From Kocuria sp. (lineage in GTDB: Bacteria; Actinomycetota; Actinomycetes; Actinomycetales; Micrococcaceae): 64,000 bases of DNA. The notes under the pieces are model-generated. The model made no database searches. It saw only the letters and a list, made by a program, of their open reading frames with translations, and had not been told where the DNA came from. Each line of letters begins with the position of its first letter. The first letter of the stretch is position 1. Made by a program: the position numbers and the translations under genes. Shown here piece by piece: positions 44,487 to 53,755 of this stretch. The stretch lies in NCBI GenBank assembly GCA_030524035.1, contig JAUNHG010000004.1, positions 85,363-149,362 on the forward strand, written 5' to 3'.

Positions 44487-44570
44487 GGGTGTCCACCGCA
44501 CGGTATACAACATCAACCTTGTTACTCATCACGATCCCCCATTCCAACTCCAGATGCGCCCTCATGAGAA
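44487..44570. repeat. 84-bp direct repeat, right copy
   Basis: Partner of 37436-37519. On the minus strand it contains the true end of the ABC exporter gene (stop at 44522) followed by an orphan 5' stub of ogt of about 14 codons (ATG at 44529). Confidence 0.93.
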
Positions 44571-46342
44571 CTAATCCGAAGCGCCGCGACAAACTCCTGA
44601 TACAAAGCATCCCGCATCAATAACTCTCGATGCGTCCCAGAGTCCCGTACCGCACCATCCTCAAAAACAATAATGCGATCCGCATCAAGCACCGTCGACA
44701 AACGGTGAGCAATAGTCACCACCGCACCTTCAGAAGCAGCATCCGCCACAACCCGCTGAACCGCAGCCTCAGTCGTGCCATCAAGCTGCGCAGTAGCTTC
44801 GTCGAGCAACAACACCTCTGGCCTGCGCAGTAATGCCCGCGCGATCGCAAGACGCTGCCGCTGCCCACCGGATAAATTGGTGTCCGTCGCAATGGCATCG
44901 AGACCACCGGCTAAAGAACGAACTTTGTCCTCCAATCGCACTGCTGCCAGCGCCGCCCAGGCTTCATCGTCAGATGCATCCGGTGCACGAAAAAGCACGT
45001 TGTCTCGTATGGTGCCAAAAATGATGGGAGTTTCCTGCTCAACATAAGCAATCCGAGAACGCACATCGTCAATACTCAGCCGGTCATAGGGAATACCATC
45101 CAATTCAAGTTGTCCAGATGTCGGCTCCATAAAACGCAAAAGCAGAGAAAATACTGTGGTTTTCCCCGCACCTGACGGGCCCACCAAGGCAATATGACCC
45201 GTCCTAGGAATTGAGAACGTCACGTCCCTCAAAACAGTTGAAGACGTACCCACGTATGTCGCGCTCACATCACGCAACGCAAGAATGGGGGCGTCCTGAT
45301 GCCCATCGTTGTCCACAAACGCAGTGGTGGGGCGGGCGTGGGTGTCTTCCTGCTCCAGATGTTCGGTTTCCCGAATACGTGCGGCAGCGGCAAGCCCACC
45401 TTGCAAGCTTGTAAAAGACTCCGCCAGCGTGCTGATGGGCTCCACGATGTTAAAGGCGTACATCAAGAACGCCACCAGCGTCGATACCGCTAATTCCCCT
45501 AATGCCACCCTCCCAGCACCGATGCCAAGGATGATAAGGATTGCCGTCTGAACCCCAGCACCCGCCACACTCCAGGCCACGGCCGAGAACCACACGGAGC
45601 GAATCGCATACCGGGCGGATTCTTCCGCCTGGGCATTGATCCGACCCACTACCCGGGCCTCAGCACGGCTGGATTTCACGGTGCGAAGAGCACGAATACC
45701 TCCCTCTAAAGAGGCCCCCACCTTTCCTATCGCGTCCTGTGCCCGCTTTTCAGCACCCCCGATGCGCGGCACAAGCACCCCAAATAAACCGCCTGAAATA
45801 GTCAATGTAACCAGGGTGATCACAAGCAGCGGCAAATCCAATACCGCCATCAAGACAATGGTTCCAACCAGCGACACCACACCATTGATCAGCTGCACAA
45901 AACTATTTGTGGTTGCTTCTTGCAGTAACAAAGTGTCACTAGTCACTCGGGTCACCAGTTCACCGGTCCGAAAACGCTGGATCTGCTCTAACTTGGCGAA
46001 AAAGAAACGCCGCACCAAACCCTGACGAGCATCCAGCACAATATGCTCCGACAAACGTCCCAGCAGAACACTTTGCGCAAAAGTGGCGATCGTACTAACC
46101 AGCAACACCACGACCAGAAGCACAATGGGGACCGTCAGGTCAGACGAAGTACCGAGAGAATCAATCACCCACTTGGCAACCATGGGGGTGGCGAGGGTCA
46201 GCGCCGTCGCAAAAAGTCCCAGCAGCACGCCCACTAAAAGCGTGCCAAGGTGAGGCCGCGAGTAAGACCACAACAACGCAAGGCCATCCCAGAATGGCAC
46301 GGAGGGATTCTTGAGTTCGGCATCAGCGCCTGCAACATGCAC
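44522..46342 (-). CDS. ABC exporter half-transporter
   Basis: A 606-residue half-exporter with about six membrane segments in the first 320 residues and an ATPase domain at the end: Walker A GPSGAGKTT, Q-loop YVEQETPII, signature LSGGQRQRL, Walker B VLLLDEATAQLD and H-loop IAHRLSTV. This is the lipid/drug export type (MsbA/LmrA-like). ATG 46342. Its stop TAA lies in ATGAGTAA, where the ogt stub begins, showing that ogt was originally next in the operon. Substrate unknown. Confidence 0.9.
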   Translation of the reverse strand: MHVAGADAELKNPSVPFWDGLALLWSYSRPHLGTLLVGVLLGLFATALTLATPMVAKWVIDSLGTSSDLTVPIVLLVVVLLVSTIATFAQSVLLGRLSEHIVLDARQGLVRRFFFAKLEQIQRFRTGELVTRVTSDTLLLQEATTNSFVQLINGVVSLVGTIVLMAVLDLPLLVITLVTLTISGGLFGVLVPRIGGAEKRAQDAIGKVGASLEGGIRALRTVKSSRAEARVVGRINAQAEESARYAIRSVWFSAVAWSVAGAGVQTAILIILGIGAGRVALGELAVSTLVAFLMYAFNIVEPISTLAESFTSLQGGLAAAARIRETEHLEQEDTHARPTTAFVDNDGHQDAPILALRDVSATYVGTSSTVLRDVTFSIPRTGHIALVGPSGAGKTTVFSLLLRFMEPTSGQLELDGIPYDRLSIDDVRSRIAYVEQETPIIFGTIRDNVLFRAPDASDDEAWAALAAVRLEDKVRSLAGGLDAIATDTNLSGGQRQRLAIARALLRRPEVLLLDEATAQLDGTTEAAVQRVVADAASEGAVVTIAHRLSTVLDADRIIVFEDGAVRDSGTHRELLMRDALYQEFVAALRISSHEGASGVGMGDRDE

Positions 46343-46607
46343 ATCCCCGACTTTAAACCCATGTCACACCGGATTCCACTCCATTCATCAGCGCCTGAAG
46401 CCCTGAAACCACCGCCCCAAACCACTGCATGAAAACAGTCACATTAAGAACGTTTTCGCAGGTGAGGGCATGGTCTGTGTGGGCACTAGTGGGGTCAAGA
46501 TCAAGAAGACATCCAGCAGCAGAACAACCAATGATTGACACGACACTAAAAAGTGCCACTAGCCTTACACCATTCAGCTCTGCCGTTGCCGCGATCAGGA
46601 TTCAACC
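46343..46607. other. Divergent intergenic region
   Basis: A 265-base region between the divergent exporter and the 247-residue hypothetical gene, which should hold both promoters. A minus-strand frame at 46353-46559 (68 residues, partly hydrophobic) has no ribosome-binding site and is not called. Confidence 0.35.
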
Positions 46608-47351
46608 GTGCCCGAACTCGTCGTCCCTCCCCCAGCCCCCGGAACACGCGCCTTTGATTCAGTTCTTGTGGAATACCGCACCGTCCACCGCCAGCCTCGG
46701 GTGCTCTTTGACGAGCTAGCCCGTGAGGCGTTTGAGGCTGCGTCCACAATCACCAACATGTTGCTGGTTGCCGGTGTCAGCGCCGAATCCCTCCACGGCC
46801 AAGCCCGCCCCGTGGAATGCACCCTGACCCCCACAGTGCCGGGTTCTTATGTACTGCGCTATGAACTTCCAGAAACCACCAACCCTCACACCCCCCAGCG
46901 GAAACTATCCAAACTCTTCCCGCCACCACTAAAAACTCGCACACCGGGTCCACAAATCGACGATGTTTTACAGGAAGCCCTCATTAGCGGCAACCGAGTA
47001 ACGCTTGAAATGCTCTTGTGCATTGGCATCCTGACCGGCATCGACGAAGGTCGTCTATCAGCGGCTGCCGGTGTGTCGGATAACGATCCTTTTGTGGAAC
47101 TGATCGACGGTGTACGGGTGATCCAACGAGTTCACCGCAGCACGTGGGTGCTCCTACAGCGCGAGGATATCCAGACCTGCCTACGGGGAATGCTCGCGCC
47201 ATTTCGTGACGAGCAGCTGTACACCATGACCTTGGTGGAAAACCCACACTTCAGCAATCTTGAAGCCGCGTACGTGATCACCGCTTCCCAAAAGCTCCGG
47301 GGGTTTACCGGAGGGGAGCCACTCCATGTGCCCCCCTTGGAACGGATGTGA
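46608..47351 (+). CDS. Conserved-looking hypothetical protein
   Basis: A 247-residue soluble protein from GTG 46608. I recognise no domain. The C-terminal half reads like regulated helices (LEMLLCIGILTGIDEGRL, then LIDGVRVIQRVHRS). The stop abuts the convergent rRNA methyltransferase stop (47352), as is common for stable backbone genes. No membrane segment. Confidence 0.7.
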   Translation: MPELVVPPPAPGTRAFDSVLVEYRTVHRQPRVLFDELAREAFEAASTITNMLLVAGVSAESLHGQARPVECTLTPTVPGSYVLRYELPETTNPHTPQRKLSKLFPPPLKTRTPGPQIDDVLQEALISGNRVTLEMLLCIGILTGIDEGRLSAAAGVSDNDPFVELIDGVRVIQRVHRSTWVLLQREDIQTCLRGMLAPFRDEQLYTMTLVENPHFSNLEAAYVITASQKLRGFTGGEPLHVPPLERM

Positions 47352-48563
47352 CTACCGACGGCGCAGAAGCAACGCAACCTCGTAGTGGCGGGTGTGCGGG
47401 AACATATCCAGCACCTGCCCTTCTACCGGTTTCCAGGACGGCATCTGCGCCAAGTCGCGCGCCAGGGATGTGGCGTTGCAGCTGGAATAGATCATGGAGC
47501 TGACTGCACTAGCGTCCAGTCTACGGGCCAAGTCCACACCCAGCCCACGCCGGGGAGGGTTGACGACCACCAGGTCCGCCGCGTCATAGTCGAATAAATG
47601 CTCACCATCTGGGGCATCACCCGGGGAAACATGGCGTGGTCCTCCGCCCTGCACGGTGGCATCACCCGCCCGAAAATGAACGCATTCGCCCACTGGCCCA
47701 AGTTCGGTTGCCGCCCTACGAGCCGCCGCCACCGCGTCCTCAGAAATCTCCACACCCATCACCGTGCGCCCGGGTGCAGCCAAGTGCAGGGCAAACCCAC
47801 CCACGCCACAATAAAGATCCACCACGCGTTGCGGGGCAATAACATCCGCCCACTGCGCCGCCCTGTGATACAACGCGGTGGCAACATCCGTGTTGGTTTG
47901 AAAAAACGACCGTGGTCGCAGGTAGAGCCCCACGTGGTTTACCCGCATGCGCAAGGTGTCCTGACGAGTCAGCACGATTTCCTGTGGTCCTTCCACCACG
48001 GCTTTGTGCTCGGGCTGCAGGTTGACAGAGACCACCCGCGCATCAGGCAGCTGCTCCTCTAACTGCGGAAGATGTTCTCTGATCCTGTCCACTTGCCGCA
48101 ACGAACGGAGCACAAACCGCACCATGAATTCCCCATCCGGGGATATTGTCAGCACAATATGTTTGAGCTCCCCACGAGCTTTAGGAACGTTATACGGCAA
48201 AAGGCGCATGTCACGGCTGAAATGCGCCACGACCTCAAGTGCCTGGGCCACTGCCGTCGGATACAGAGGGCACGCACGCAAGTCGATGCCCCGCCCCCGA
48301 GGGTCCAAAATCCCCACCGTGGGGTTATCAACCGTCCCCGCAACCACCATTTTGGCCTTGTTGCGGAACCCCTGTTCTGCGCTGGCCACCGGTGGGAGCC
48401 ACTGCATGCCACCAGAAATCCCCAGGGTGTCCCGCACCACTGATGCTTTATGCGCTAACTGTGCCGCGTAAGGTTGGTCAATCAGCGTGCAAGAACTACA
48501 CAGCCCTTGGTCGTGGTAATCGCACTGCACGGGTTCGAGCCTACCGGCAGAGGAGACGCACAT
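47352..48563 (-). CDS. rlmC: 23S rRNA (uracil-C5)-methyltransferase, RlmC/TrmA family
   Basis: A 403-residue enzyme. The N-terminal CDYHDQGLCSSC supplies the iron-sulphur cysteines near the start, as in RlmC. The SAM domain has VVDLYCGVGGFALHLA and VMGVEISEDAV, VVNPPRRGL, and the catalytic Cys region MIYSSCNATSLARDL. It ends with MFPHTRHYEVALLLRRR, standard for the RlmC/TrmA/RlmD family. RlmC is preferred because the Fe-S cluster is at the extreme N-terminus without a TRAM domain. It starts 2 nt inside the divergent next gene. Confidence 0.85.
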   Translation of the reverse strand: MCVSSAGRLEPVQCDYHDQGLCSSCTLIDQPYAAQLAHKASVVRDTLGISGGMQWLPPVASAEQGFRNKAKMVVAGTVDNPTVGILDPRGRGIDLRACPLYPTAVAQALEVVAHFSRDMRLLPYNVPKARGELKHIVLTISPDGEFMVRFVLRSLRQVDRIREHLPQLEEQLPDARVVSVNLQPEHKAVVEGPQEIVLTRQDTLRMRVNHVGLYLRPRSFFQTNTDVATALYHRAAQWADVIAPQRVVDLYCGVGGFALHLAAPGRTVMGVEISEDAVAAARRAATELGPVGECVHFRAGDATVQGGGPRHVSPGDAPDGEHLFDYDAADLVVVNPPRRGLGVDLARRLDASAVSSMIYSSCNATSLARDLAQMPSWKPVEGQVLDMFPHTRHYEVALLLRRR

Positions 48564-49443
48564 GCCTCACTCTCACTCCCGGCACAACCCTGCCGCCAAT
48601 CTGTCGCCAACCTCACCCAGCCCAGCACTGATGGCAGGTCGCCGCGATCCCGCGCTGAGCGTCCGCCCCGTGGACTACACCCAAGCCACCCGTGATCACG
48701 CTCGTCGCCGTGCGCAAAACCAACGCGCCACAGATGATTTCGTCACTGACAGTGCAGTAGATCGCCCCACGACTTCTTCCGCCATTGACCGCGGTGTTTC
48801 AGCGCAGGACCGCGTAGCCCTGGCTGGGCACATCATGGAGGCTCTCCGAACGAATACCAATCAAGCGCTAACAGCGCCTGGTTCCCTGTATTCGGTGGTC
48901 TCCGGTCAACCAGTTCCCACGGGGGATGCTTTAGAGCTGAGCCCACCCCATGGCCCCGTGGAAGTCGTGGGCGCTTGGGGCGCCACCCTTCATGACCTCC
49001 AACGCTGCATAGAAGACCCTGACGACACCTGGTCCACGGACCTCGGCGCCTCGGACTATTTTCTCCGCGGGGATTTGTGCGTGCGAATCCGCAGGTCAGA
49101 CGCACAAATCATGGGAATATATCACGCTGGATGGGCACTGGCTCGCCGCCCGGATCGCCCCTTGCCGGAAGAACCCGGATCCGGCCGTTCAGCCTCCAGA
49201 GGCCAAGGCACCCGCTACCCCACCAGCCAGCCAGAACTGGTGAAACGGTTACGAGCCGCCGGATTCATCGTCACAACCTCCGGGCCCACACACGGAAAAA
49301 TCACACACCCAGATCATCCAGGGCGCTTTCTGCCCTACTCATCCACACCTTCCGGGCAGCGGTACGGGCGCCACGTAGTGACCGCCGTGAAGCGAGTGTT
49401 CGGGATTGATCTCCGCAAACCACCGCAAGCTGCTGAGGGATAG
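48562..49443 (+). CDS. Hypothetical protein with HicA-like C-terminus
   Basis: A 293-residue protein. The first about 60 residues are low-complexity and basic. The C-terminal about 60 residues (LVKRLRAAGFIVTTSGPTHG and a later RYGRHVVTAVKRVFGIDL) resemble the small double-stranded-RNA-binding fold of HicA-type proteins, with a central His in GPTHGKITHP. The middle is unrecognised. It diverges from the methyltransferase gene with overlapping starts and ends 11 bases before serA. A stand-alone toxin is not implied. Confidence 0.65.
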   Translation: MPHSHSRHNPAANLSPTSPSPALMAGRRDPALSVRPVDYTQATRDHARRRAQNQRATDDFVTDSAVDRPTTSSAIDRGVSAQDRVALAGHIMEALRTNTNQALTAPGSLYSVVSGQPVPTGDALELSPPHGPVEVVGAWGATLHDLQRCIEDPDDTWSTDLGASDYFLRGDLCVRIRRSDAQIMGIYHAGWALARRPDRPLPEEPGSGRSASRGQGTRYPTSQPELVKRLRAAGFIVTTSGPTHGKITHPDHPGRFLPYSSTPSGQRYGRHVVTAVKRVFGIDLRKPPQAAEG

Positions 49444-49454
49444 ACTCTGAACCT

Positions 49455-50657
49455 GTGAAAGCACTGCTCCTGGAAAATATTCACGCCGATGCCGAACAGA
49501 CCCTCCGCCGTCATGGTGTGGAGGTCGAAACCCACAAGGGTGCATTGGACGAATCTGACCTGATCGCGGCTCTGGAAGGCGTGGATCTTCTGGGGATACG
49601 GTCTAAAACCACCGTCAGTCGTGCTGTGCTGGAAGCCAGCCCGGGTCTCATGGCGATCGGCGCGTTCTGCATTGGCACTAACCAAATTGACCTAGCGGCT
49701 GCCTCGGAATCCGCTACGCCTTGCTTCAACGCCCCATACTCCAATACGCGCTCCGTCGTGGAACTGGCTTTGGGTGAAATCATTGCCCTAGCCCGGCACC
49801 TCACCGACAAAAACACCGCAATGCACACCGGCGACTGGGATAAATCTGCACAGGGTTCCCATGAAGTCCGGGGGCGCACTCTAGGTTTGATTGGGTACGG
49901 AAATATCGGCAAGCAGCTTTCCGTCTTGGCGGAATCTCTGGGCATGCAAGTCAACTTTTATGACATTCGTGACGAGCTGCCAATGGGTAATGCCCGGAAG
50001 TGTTCTTCCATGGAGGAACTCTTTGAAACTTCCGAAACTATTTCTGTTCATGTAGACGGCAGGGCATCCAATACAGGGTTGATTGGCCGTGCAGAGTTCG
50101 AAAAAATGCGCCCACGCACCTTGTTCCTCAACCTATCCCGGGGGCATGTGGTGGACATTGACGCCCTGAAGGACGCTTTGATCTCCGGACACATTGCCGG
50201 CGCGGGAATCGATGTTTACCCAAAAGAACCCAAAACCTCCGGGGAACCTTTTACCTCGCCTTTGCAGGGCATTCCCAATGTGATTCTGACCCCACATGTT
50301 GGTGGCTCTACGGCAGAGGCACAAGAGAACATCGGGCAGTTTGTAGCGTCTAAATTATTGGACTATGTGGAACAAGGCTCCACCTCGCTATCCGTGAATT
50401 TCCCCCAGGTTCAGCTGCAACCGCTTCAGGCTGGTGCGCGGTTATTGCACGTGCACAAGAACGTACCGGGCGTGCTGACCTCTGTGAACACTGTGCTTTC
50501 CGAACACGGCGTGAACGTGGACGGCCAACAGTTGGTCACAGAAGGCCCAACGGGGTACTTGGTCACCGACTGTTCATCAGGCGTGAACCGCTGTGTTGTT
50601 GATGAGATTTTGGCCCTGCCCGCCACATTGCGCTTGACCACCGTCGGCAACCTCTGA
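49455..50657 (+). CDS. serA: D-3-phosphoglycerate dehydrogenase
   Basis: A 400-residue enzyme of the E. coli-like short SerA class, which oxidises 3-phosphoglycerate in the first step of serine synthesis. Rossmann motif GLIGYGNIGKQLSVLAESLG, FLNLSRGHVVD, and GIDVYPKEP. The catalytic His is in LTPHVGGSTAEAQ. A C-terminal ACT domain (HKNVPGVLTSVNTVLSEHG) allows serine feedback. GTG 49455 lies 11 bases after the previous stop. Confidence 0.92.
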   Translation: MKALLLENIHADAEQTLRRHGVEVETHKGALDESDLIAALEGVDLLGIRSKTTVSRAVLEASPGLMAIGAFCIGTNQIDLAAASESATPCFNAPYSNTRSVVELALGEIIALARHLTDKNTAMHTGDWDKSAQGSHEVRGRTLGLIGYGNIGKQLSVLAESLGMQVNFYDIRDELPMGNARKCSSMEELFETSETISVHVDGRASNTGLIGRAEFEKMRPRTLFLNLSRGHVVDIDALKDALISGHIAGAGIDVYPKEPKTSGEPFTSPLQGIPNVILTPHVGGSTAEAQENIGQFVASKLLDYVEQGSTSLSVNFPQVQLQPLQAGARLLHVHKNVPGVLTSVNTVLSEHGVNVDGQQLVTEGPTGYLVTDCSSGVNRCVVDEILALPATLRLTTVGNL

Positions 50658-50852
50658 ACACGCAAGTTTTAAGCATTCATTGCTCTCTTTCACAGACGGC
50701 GCTCGGCGATAGGTCTACTATCCTTGAAGCAAAACTGTGACCAGAAACGTCTTTGGTCACACGATCCACTGTGGATGCAAGGGCTTCGATCTGCACAACA
50801 ACCGTTGTGCAGCCTTGGCTCCGGCCTGTATACCAATCGGAAGGAGGGGCAC

Positions 50853-51650
50853 GTGGGTTTCTTAGATAGTTTGGAACGCGGAATTGAACGCGCGGTGCGC
50901 ACGGCCTTCTCCACCGGTTCGCGCAAACGGATCGAAGCCGTGGAGATCGCCAGCGCGTTACGCCGTGAACTAGATGAACACTCGTTTGCGAGTTCTGCGG
51001 GCCGCACCATGGCACCTAACGTTTTTGTCGTCGAATTTTCCACCGATGATTTCCCCCAGGCACAAGAATGGGGGCAGCCACTGGCCGAAGAACTCTGTGA
51101 AGTGGTGATTCGGCACGCCAGGTCACAGACCTACACATTGCAGGGCGCCGTTCGGGTGTCATTTACCCGGAATCCAAAACTGGAGCGGGGGCAATTTGTG
51201 GTCAGCTCCTCAACCGCTCGGATGGATCCACCAGAATCCCAAGACCCACACTACGACGTCGCATCTGACCGTCAGGGAGTTGCCCACCACGCCCCGGACT
51301 CCCAGAGCAGGGGGTACGACGACTGGGAGCCCTTGGAATCCACCCCACAACACTGGGTACCCGTCCTGGAGATCAACGGACGTCGTCTAGCGGTTGAAGC
51401 TGACTCTGTGGTGCTGGGGCGTTCCGCTGATGCTGATGTCACAATCCCTGACACTGGGGTGTCTCGACGTCATTTGGAAGTCCGGCATATGGGGGACCAT
51501 TGGGTTGCCGTGGATCTTGGCTCCACCAATGGCTCACACGTGGACGGGGAACAGCTGCAGGGCCGCGCGGAACTGGTGAACGGCTCCGTGATCACCATGG
51601 GACGCAGCCGGGTGGTTTTCCGGCTTGTGGCCCCAAGGAGGAACCCCTGA
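50853..51650 (+). CDS. fhaA: FHA-domain protein FhaA
   Basis: A 265-residue protein: a DUF3662 domain at about 1-115 (FLDSLERGIERAVRTAFS start), an acidic linker, and an FHA domain from about 187 (VVLGRSADADVTIPDTGVSR and DLGSTNGSHVDG). FhaA binds phosphothreonine, in mycobacteria on the kinase PknB pathway and the flippase MurJ. GTG 50853 has GGAAGGAGG at about 5-6 nt; the frame is open from 50724 but unsupported. It overlaps fhaB (TGATG) and heads the operon to pknB. Confidence 0.93.
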   Translation: MGFLDSLERGIERAVRTAFSTGSRKRIEAVEIASALRRELDEHSFASSAGRTMAPNVFVVEFSTDDFPQAQEWGQPLAEELCEVVIRHARSQTYTLQGAVRVSFTRNPKLERGQFVVSSSTARMDPPESQDPHYDVASDRQGVAHHAPDSQSRGYDDWEPLESTPQHWVPVLEINGRRLAVEADSVVLGRSADADVTIPDTGVSRRHLEVRHMGDHWVAVDLGSTNGSHVDGEQLQGRAELVNGSVITMGRSRVVFRLVAPRRNP

Positions 51651-52138
51651 TGTCCGAACTCACGGTGACTCTTCTGCGTTACGGCTTTCTGATTTTACTA
51701 TGGGTTTTCATCGTGGCGATCGTGCTTTCGCAAGGCCGTGACTTATCCATTGATCGTCGGCGGCGCAACAATAAAGCCAGAGGCCAGGATGCCCTTCGGA
51801 GGCAGGGGAACGCCCCCCCTGCTGCGGTTCAGCAACCTCAGCGGCAACGGCCACACACACTCGTGGTCGTTCAGGGTCCTACCAGTGGTCGTACGTATGA
51901 GCTGGGGGCCGCGCCGGTCATGATGGGCCGCTCCCCAGATTCCACAGTTCCTTTGGAAGATGACTATGCCTCTGGTCGTCACGCACGCCTGTTCCCGCAG
52001 GGTTCGCGGTGGTTCCTGGAAGACTTGGGGTCAACCAATGGAACCTACGTCAATGAGCAGCGCCTGACCCGCGCTGTGGCGCTGGAAGCCGGTCAACCTT
52101 TCCGGGTGGGTAAATCTGTTTTAGAGCTGAGGTCTTGA
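51650..52138 (+). CDS. fhaB: FHA-domain protein FhaB (FipA)
   Basis: A 162-residue protein with an N-terminal membrane helix (YGFLILLWVFIVAIVL), a basic linker and a C-terminal FHA domain (MMGRSPDSTVPLEDDYASGR with DLGSTNGTYVN). In mycobacteria FhaB/FipA links division proteins under stress. It starts at ATG 51650 inside the fhaA stop. pstP begins 3 bases after its stop. Confidence 0.93.
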   Translation: MSELTVTLLRYGFLILLWVFIVAIVLSQGRDLSIDRRRRNNKARGQDALRRQGNAPPAAVQQPQRQRPHTLVVVQGPTSGRTYELGAAPVMMGRSPDSTVPLEDDYASGRHARLFPQGSRWFLEDLGSTNGTYVNEQRLTRAVALEAGQPFRVGKSVLELRS

Positions 52139-52141
52139 TAC

Positions 52142-53755
52142 ATGACCTTGCTTTTCCGCTTTGCGGCTCGCTCTGACGTCGGCCGGGTACGTTCCAAAAA
52201 TGACGACTCCGCCTACGCAGGCCATCACCTTGCCGTTGTGGCGGATGGCATGGGTGGCCATGTCGGTGGAGATATCGCATCAGCTTCTGCGGTCATTGAC
52301 CTCACACACTTAGATCGCGGTGGGTACGACGGCGACGCCACCACCGTGTTGGCCGATGAGATTCAAAACGCCAATCAAAATTTGGCAGACCTGGTGAAGC
52401 AACACCCTCGCCTGGGCGGCATGGGCACCACTGTGACATCACTGATCATCGATCAGGACACCATTTCTCTGTGTCATATCGGTGATTCTCGGGCTTATCG
52501 GCTGCTCGATGGGGCTCTCACTCAGGTCACCACTGACCACACATTCGTCCAACGGCTTATTGACGAAGGCCGGCTACGCCCGGAAGAAGCCGAAACCCAC
52601 CCGCACCGTAATGTGCTGATGCGTGTATTGGGAGATGTGGATGCTTCGCCGGAGCTGGAATCCGAAGTCATCCCGGTTGCAGCCGGCGAACGTTGGCTGC
52701 TGTGTTCGGACGGCCTGAACGCCGTGGTGCGCCCAGAAGTCATCGAAAACATCCTGAATTCTGACACCGACTTGGACGTCATCGCTCAGACTTTGGTGGA
52801 CACCACCTTGGAATACGGCGCCCCGGATAACGTTACCGTCGTCGTTCTGGACGTCGTGGATTCGGCTGATGTTGACGCCTGGGGCACCCCGGTCAGTGGC
52901 GCTTTGCCTGATCCGGATGATGCCCTCACCTCTGACCAAATCACTGGCCATCAACACTCCACCGCTGATTCGACTGAGGATGACGACCTCCCCTGGGCCC
53001 AGCCCACAGAAGGCGGCACCGAATCACCGAACATCACACCTTCCGGTGACCATGATTCTATTGGGGACGACGCCGATGACTCACCTTCGGGTGTCTCCTC
53101 AGCAGCTACCCTGCGTGAGGGACTCGGTCTGCAACCGCACGTGCTAGTGGGCGCTGCCGCGAACGCCACACAAACTGGCCGCATCCCCACCGTCAGCGAC
53201 TCTGCGGTGGCTCGTCGGGCCACGTTGCTGCGTACCAACGCCGCTGAGCATCTGGATGACATCTCGGAAGTTGATCAGGCCCTGGGCACCCCTGCGCGAC
53301 GCCGTACAAAGTGGCTTGTGGGATCTCTGGTGGCGTTGGTTGTGGTGAGCGTGCTGGTAGTGGGCGCAGTGGTTGCCGGGTCGTGGGTCCAGGGCCGCTA
53401 CTACGTAGGGGTTTCGGAAGATCGCGTTGCTGTGTATAACGGAGTTTCCCAAAGTTTGGGGCCCATTCAATTGTCGCGGGTGGAGGAAACCTCAGATATC
53501 AAACTAGATGACCTCTCACCGTATTCGCGTTCCCGGGTGGAAAACACCATCCCTGCTGACAATCTGGATCATGCTCACAGCATCGTGAACGATTTACGGT
53601 CCGATGATGCTGGGGACCAAGCTTCAGCAAGCGCTTCGGCCAGCCCACAGGATTCGGGCACCGTGAGCTTTCCAAGCACATCCACCCCACCGGAAGACGA
53701 CGGCGAATCACGCTCTAGCCCATCATCGTCCCGCCAGGGAGGTGATGGGTCATGA
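52142..53755 (+). CDS. pstP: PP2C-type Ser/Thr protein phosphatase PstP
   Basis: A 537-residue membrane phosphatase that reverses PknA/PknB phosphorylation. The PP2C metal-binding motifs are clear: DGMGGHVGGDIAS, GMGTTVTSLI, HIGDSRAYRL, LLCSDGL and DNVTVVVLDV (catalytic domain about 1-240). A long acidic linker follows, one membrane helix (WLVGSLVALVVVSVLVVGAV, near 395) and an extracellular tail rich in Ser and Asp. It overlaps rodA by 4 nt. Confidence 0.95.
   Translation: MTLLFRFAARSDVGRVRSKNDDSAYAGHHLAVVADGMGGHVGGDIASASAVIDLTHLDRGGYDGDATTVLADEIQNANQNLADLVKQHPRLGGMGTTVTSLIIDQDTISLCHIGDSRAYRLLDGALTQVTTDHTFVQRLIDEGRLRPEEAETHPHRNVLMRVLGDVDASPELESEVIPVAAGERWLLCSDGLNAVVRPEVIENILNSDTDLDVIAQTLVDTTLEYGAPDNVTVVVLDVVDSADVDAWGTPVSGALPDPDDALTSDQITGHQHSTADSTEDDDLPWAQPTEGGTESPNITPSGDHDSIGDDADDSPSGVSSAATLREGLGLQPHVLVGAAANATQTGRIPTVSDSAVARRATLLRTNAAEHLDDISEVDQALGTPARRRTKWLVGSLVALVVVSVLVVGAVVAGSWVQGRYYVGVSEDRVAVYNGVSQSLGPIQLSRVEETSDIKLDDLSPYSRSRVENTIPADNLDHAHSIVNDLRSDDAGDQASASASASPQDSGTVSFPSTSTPPEDDGESRSSPSSSRQGGDGS

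Noticed and set aside
46353..46559. 68-residue minus-strand frame between divergent genes
   Set aside because: Partly hydrophobic but with only a weak AAGG before the GTG, and it fills the shared promoter region.
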